Positions 5,540 to 7,119 of a stretch of 7,119 nucleotides of DNA are shown in pieces (positions within the stretch are counted from its first letter, which is position 1; each line of letters begins with the position of its first letter). Source of the DNA: a bacterium. GTDB lineage: Bacteria > Desulfobacterota > S145-22. The DNA is taken from the NCBI GenBank assembly GCA_027073795.1, contig JALTEW010000301.1, forward strand, positions 1 through 7,119, read 5' to 3'. The translations under genes were made by a program, and so were the position numbers. Under the pieces are notes generated by a model. It had not been told where the DNA came from. It worked only from the letters and a program-made list of their open reading frames with translations, and ran no database searches.

Positions 5540-6819
5540 GCCCCAAATTCGCCTAATCTGTCCCATATCTCCCAAAATCCTGGGTACGACTTTTTTACGC
5601 AGGTTTCACCCCTTATTCTTACCCCTGGGACCTTCAGCCCCACCACCGCAAGGCTCATGGCAATGCGATGGTCGTTATGGACATCTACGATTGCTGAATG
5701 AAGGGGTATTCCCCCGAAAATCAGGAGGCCATCCGGCAGTTCCTCGACATGTGCCCCAAGACGTTTCCACTCGCTTGCAATCGCCTTCAAACGATCGCTT
5801 TCCTTATAGCGCAGGTGACCCACCTTACGTATGATTGTCTTACCTCTGGCAAAGAGGGCTACGGCCGCCAAGGTTGGCACCATGTCCGGCATCTGACTCA
5901 TATCCGCCTCAATCCCACTGAGCCCGTTTCCATAGACCGTCACCCGATCATTTTCCTTCATAGCTTTGCACCCCATTTGTTCCAATAAGTCTAAAAAATG
6001 GATGTCTCCCTGCCGTGTCGTGAAAGGATGAATATTTTCCGTTGTCACCTTGCCGCCAATAACCGCCGCTGCCGCCCAGAAGTAGGAAGCGGATGATACA
6101 TCCCCTTCGATTGTGAATTCATGGGCTGAGTAGCGCTGGCCACTCTTAACCCTGTACCATGCATAGCCATTCCGTTCCACTGGAACGCCGAAGTGCTCCA
6201 TGACCTCAGTTGTGAGATCAATATAAGGCGCGGAAACCGGCTTGCCATGTATCTCTATTTCCACTTCTTTTGATGCATAAGGCGCGCATAGGAGCAGTGA
6301 AGAAATAAACTGGCTGCTTTTGTTTCCGTGAATCTTAATCTTGCCACCTTTAATGTCACCACCGCGCACTAGAACAGGGGGCGTCCCTCCATCTCCGAGA
6401 CAAACGGTTTCCACCCCCATCTGCCTTAGCGCTGTCGTTAGGTCCCCTATGGGTCTCTGGCACATGCGACGGCTGCCCTTAAGGATACATTCACAGTTAG
6501 CCAATGCCGCGAACGACATCAGAAAACGCAGCGTAGTCCCGGAATTTCCAACATAGACCTCTTTTCTGTTATCTTGTCGCTTAAATTCTCCACCTGTTCC
6601 CCATATCTTTAACGCCTCTCGATCAACAGGAAACATCGTCACGCCAAGTTTCTCCAGGGCATTCATGGTGTAAAGCGTATCTTCACATCGCAAGTAATTT
6701 TTGAGGATGCTTTCCCCTCGGGCCAAGGCCCCCGTGATGAGAGCCCGGTGCGTGATGCTTTTGGAACCAGGTATCCTGACGGCAGCGTTGAGTTTCTGGG
6801 TCGGTTTTATCTCCTTCAT
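5536..6819 (-). CDS. aroA: 3-phosphoshikimate 1-carboxyvinyltransferase (EPSP synthase)
   Basis: AroA transfers the enolpyruvyl group of PEP to shikimate-3-phosphate, giving EPSP, the precursor of chorismate used by TrpE. The 427 residues are the normal bacterial length. Motifs in order: PGSKSITHR (17-25, Lys19), GNSGTTLRFL (91-100), QRPIGDLTTALRQMG (121-135), KSSQF (167-171), the catalytic Asp312 in MPDMVPTLA, YKESDRL (338-344, Glu340), HNDHRIAMS (381-389) and the late CVKKSYPGF (407-415) with the PEP-site Lys. The frame is open further upstream to 6957, but that extension overlaps aroE; the ATG at 6819-6817 gives the family N-terminus and sits 4 nt after the aroE stop. A weak GGGAAAG lies 7 nt before it, suggesting coupling with aroE. 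Confidence 0.97.
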   Translation of the reverse strand: MKEIKPTQKLNAAVRIPGSKSITHRALITGALARGESILKNYLRCEDTLYTMNALEKLGVTMFPVDREALKIWGTGGEFKRQDNRKEVYVGNSGTTLRFLMSFAALANCECILKGSRRMCQRPIGDLTTALRQMGVETVCLGDGGTPPVLVRGGDIKGGKIKIHGNKSSQFISSLLLCAPYASKEVEIEIHGKPVSAPYIDLTTEVMEHFGVPVERNGYAWYRVKSGQRYSAHEFTIEGDVSSASYFWAAAAVIGGKVTTENIHPFTTRQGDIHFLDLLEQMGCKAMKENDRVTVYGNGLSGIEADMSQMPDMVPTLAAVALFARGKTIIRKVGHLRYKESDRLKAIASEWKRLGAHVEELPDGLLIFGGIPLHSAIVDVHNDHRIAMSLAVVGLKVPGVRIRGETCVKKSYPGFWEIWDRLGEFGA

Positions 6820-6823
6820 CAGG

Positions 6824-7119
6824 CTACTTTCCCATGCCGGCTTTTGCCAGCGCCTTTTTAACCGTTTGCTCCATAAAACGAACTGGGGGTTCAATACCCG
6901 TCCATAGTCTGAACTGCTCAACCCCCTGATGGACAAACATTGAAACGCCGCTAACAATATTACATCCTTTTGCCCGAGCTATTTTTAGTAACCTGGTATG
7001 GGCGGGGTTGTAAACGACATCCATAACCGTCATGCCCCTTCTTATAGCGCTCCCGGGAAGCGGACACTCGTCTATATTCGGAGTCATCCCTATGGGGGTG
7101 GTTTGGATGACAATATCCG
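6824..7119 (-). CDS. aroE: Shikimate dehydrogenase (partial, C-terminal 97 residues)
   Basis: AroE reduces 3-dehydroshikimate to shikimate with NADPH. Only the C-terminal 97 residues are present; the 5' part lies beyond the window. The visible chain opens DIVIQTTPIGMTP, the strand and loop lining the cofactor and substrate pocket, followed by MDVVYNPAHTRLL and SGVSMFVHQGVEQFRLWTG, whose Gln in HQG is the usual shikimate-contacting residue. Typical AroE ends soon after this motif, as here (stop TAG at 6826-6824). Because the N-terminus is missing, a bifunctional 3-dehydroquinate dehydratase-shikimate dehydrogenase (AroD-AroE fusion), known in some bacteria and plants, cannot be excluded. It is followed 4 nt later by aroA, so the two are co-transcribed. 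Confidence 0.94.
   Translation of the reverse strand, partial: DIVIQTTPIGMTPNIDECPLPGSAIRRGMTVMDVVYNPAHTRLLKIARAKGCNIVSGVSMFVHQGVEQFRLWTGIEPPVRFMEQTVKKALAKAGMGK

Noticed and set aside
5500..5560. A TrpR operator near the trpL start
   Set aside because: No palindrome resembling the TrpR site (ACTAGT half-sites) is visible in this stretch.
6820..6957. Longer aroA starting at 6957 with 46 extra residues
   Set aside because: The extension lies in the 3' end of aroE in another frame and has no EPSP synthase homology; the ATG at 6819 gives the family N-terminus 4 nt after the aroE stop.

Overview
The window carries the end of an aromatic amino acid (aro) gene block followed by nearly all of a tryptophan operon. 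Every gene is on the minus strand, so transcription runs from high to low coordinates. In transcription order it holds aroE (3' end only), aroA, a 251-bp regulatory gap, trpE, trpG, trpD, trpC, trpF and trpB (5' part, cut by the window edge). trpA is expected next but is not visible. The gene complement takes shikimate-pathway intermediates to chorismate (AroE, AroA; AroC is not in the window), then chorismate to anthranilate (TrpE+TrpG), phosphoribosyl-anthranilate (TrpD), CdRP (TrpF), indole-3-glycerol phosphate (TrpC) and finally tryptophan (TrpB with TrpA).

The organism is a bacterium. Unfused trpG, trpD, trpC and trpF in the order E-G-D-C-F-B, placed directly downstream of aro genes, recall the aro-trp supraoperons of sulfate-reducing and related Desulfobacterota (deltaproteobacteria). 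That placement is an inference from gene order and protein flavour only; no species is claimed. The genes are tightly packed: 4-bp overlaps at trpE/trpG, trpG/trpD and trpC/trpF, 11 bp at trpF/trpB, about 31 bp at trpD/trpC, and a 4-nt gap at aroE/aroA. trpE (TTG), trpC (GTG) and trpF (GTG) have non-ATG starts.

The most interesting part is the gap between aroA and trpE (5285-5535). It contains an unannotated 31-codon leader peptide gene (trpL, 5405-5500) with three consecutive Trp codons. A set of mutually exclusive RNA pairings follows, ending in a perfect 16-bp terminator hairpin with a U-run whose last U lies only 15 nt before the trpE start codon. This is a ribosome-mediated transcription attenuator. 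By hand pairing it has five segments (A-E) instead of the four of the enterobacterial trp leader. The segment paired next to the leader peptide acts as a relay: a ribosome stalled at the Trp codons leaves A:B and C:D free to form (antitermination), whereas a ribosome at the stop codon masks A, allowing B:C and D:E (termination). The polarity fits tryptophan-starvation induction.

TrpE also retains the residues associated with tryptophan feedback inhibition, so the pathway looks controlled both at RNA and enzyme level. No mobile elements, CRISPR arrays, tRNAs or rRNAs were seen, and no convincing plus-strand gene.
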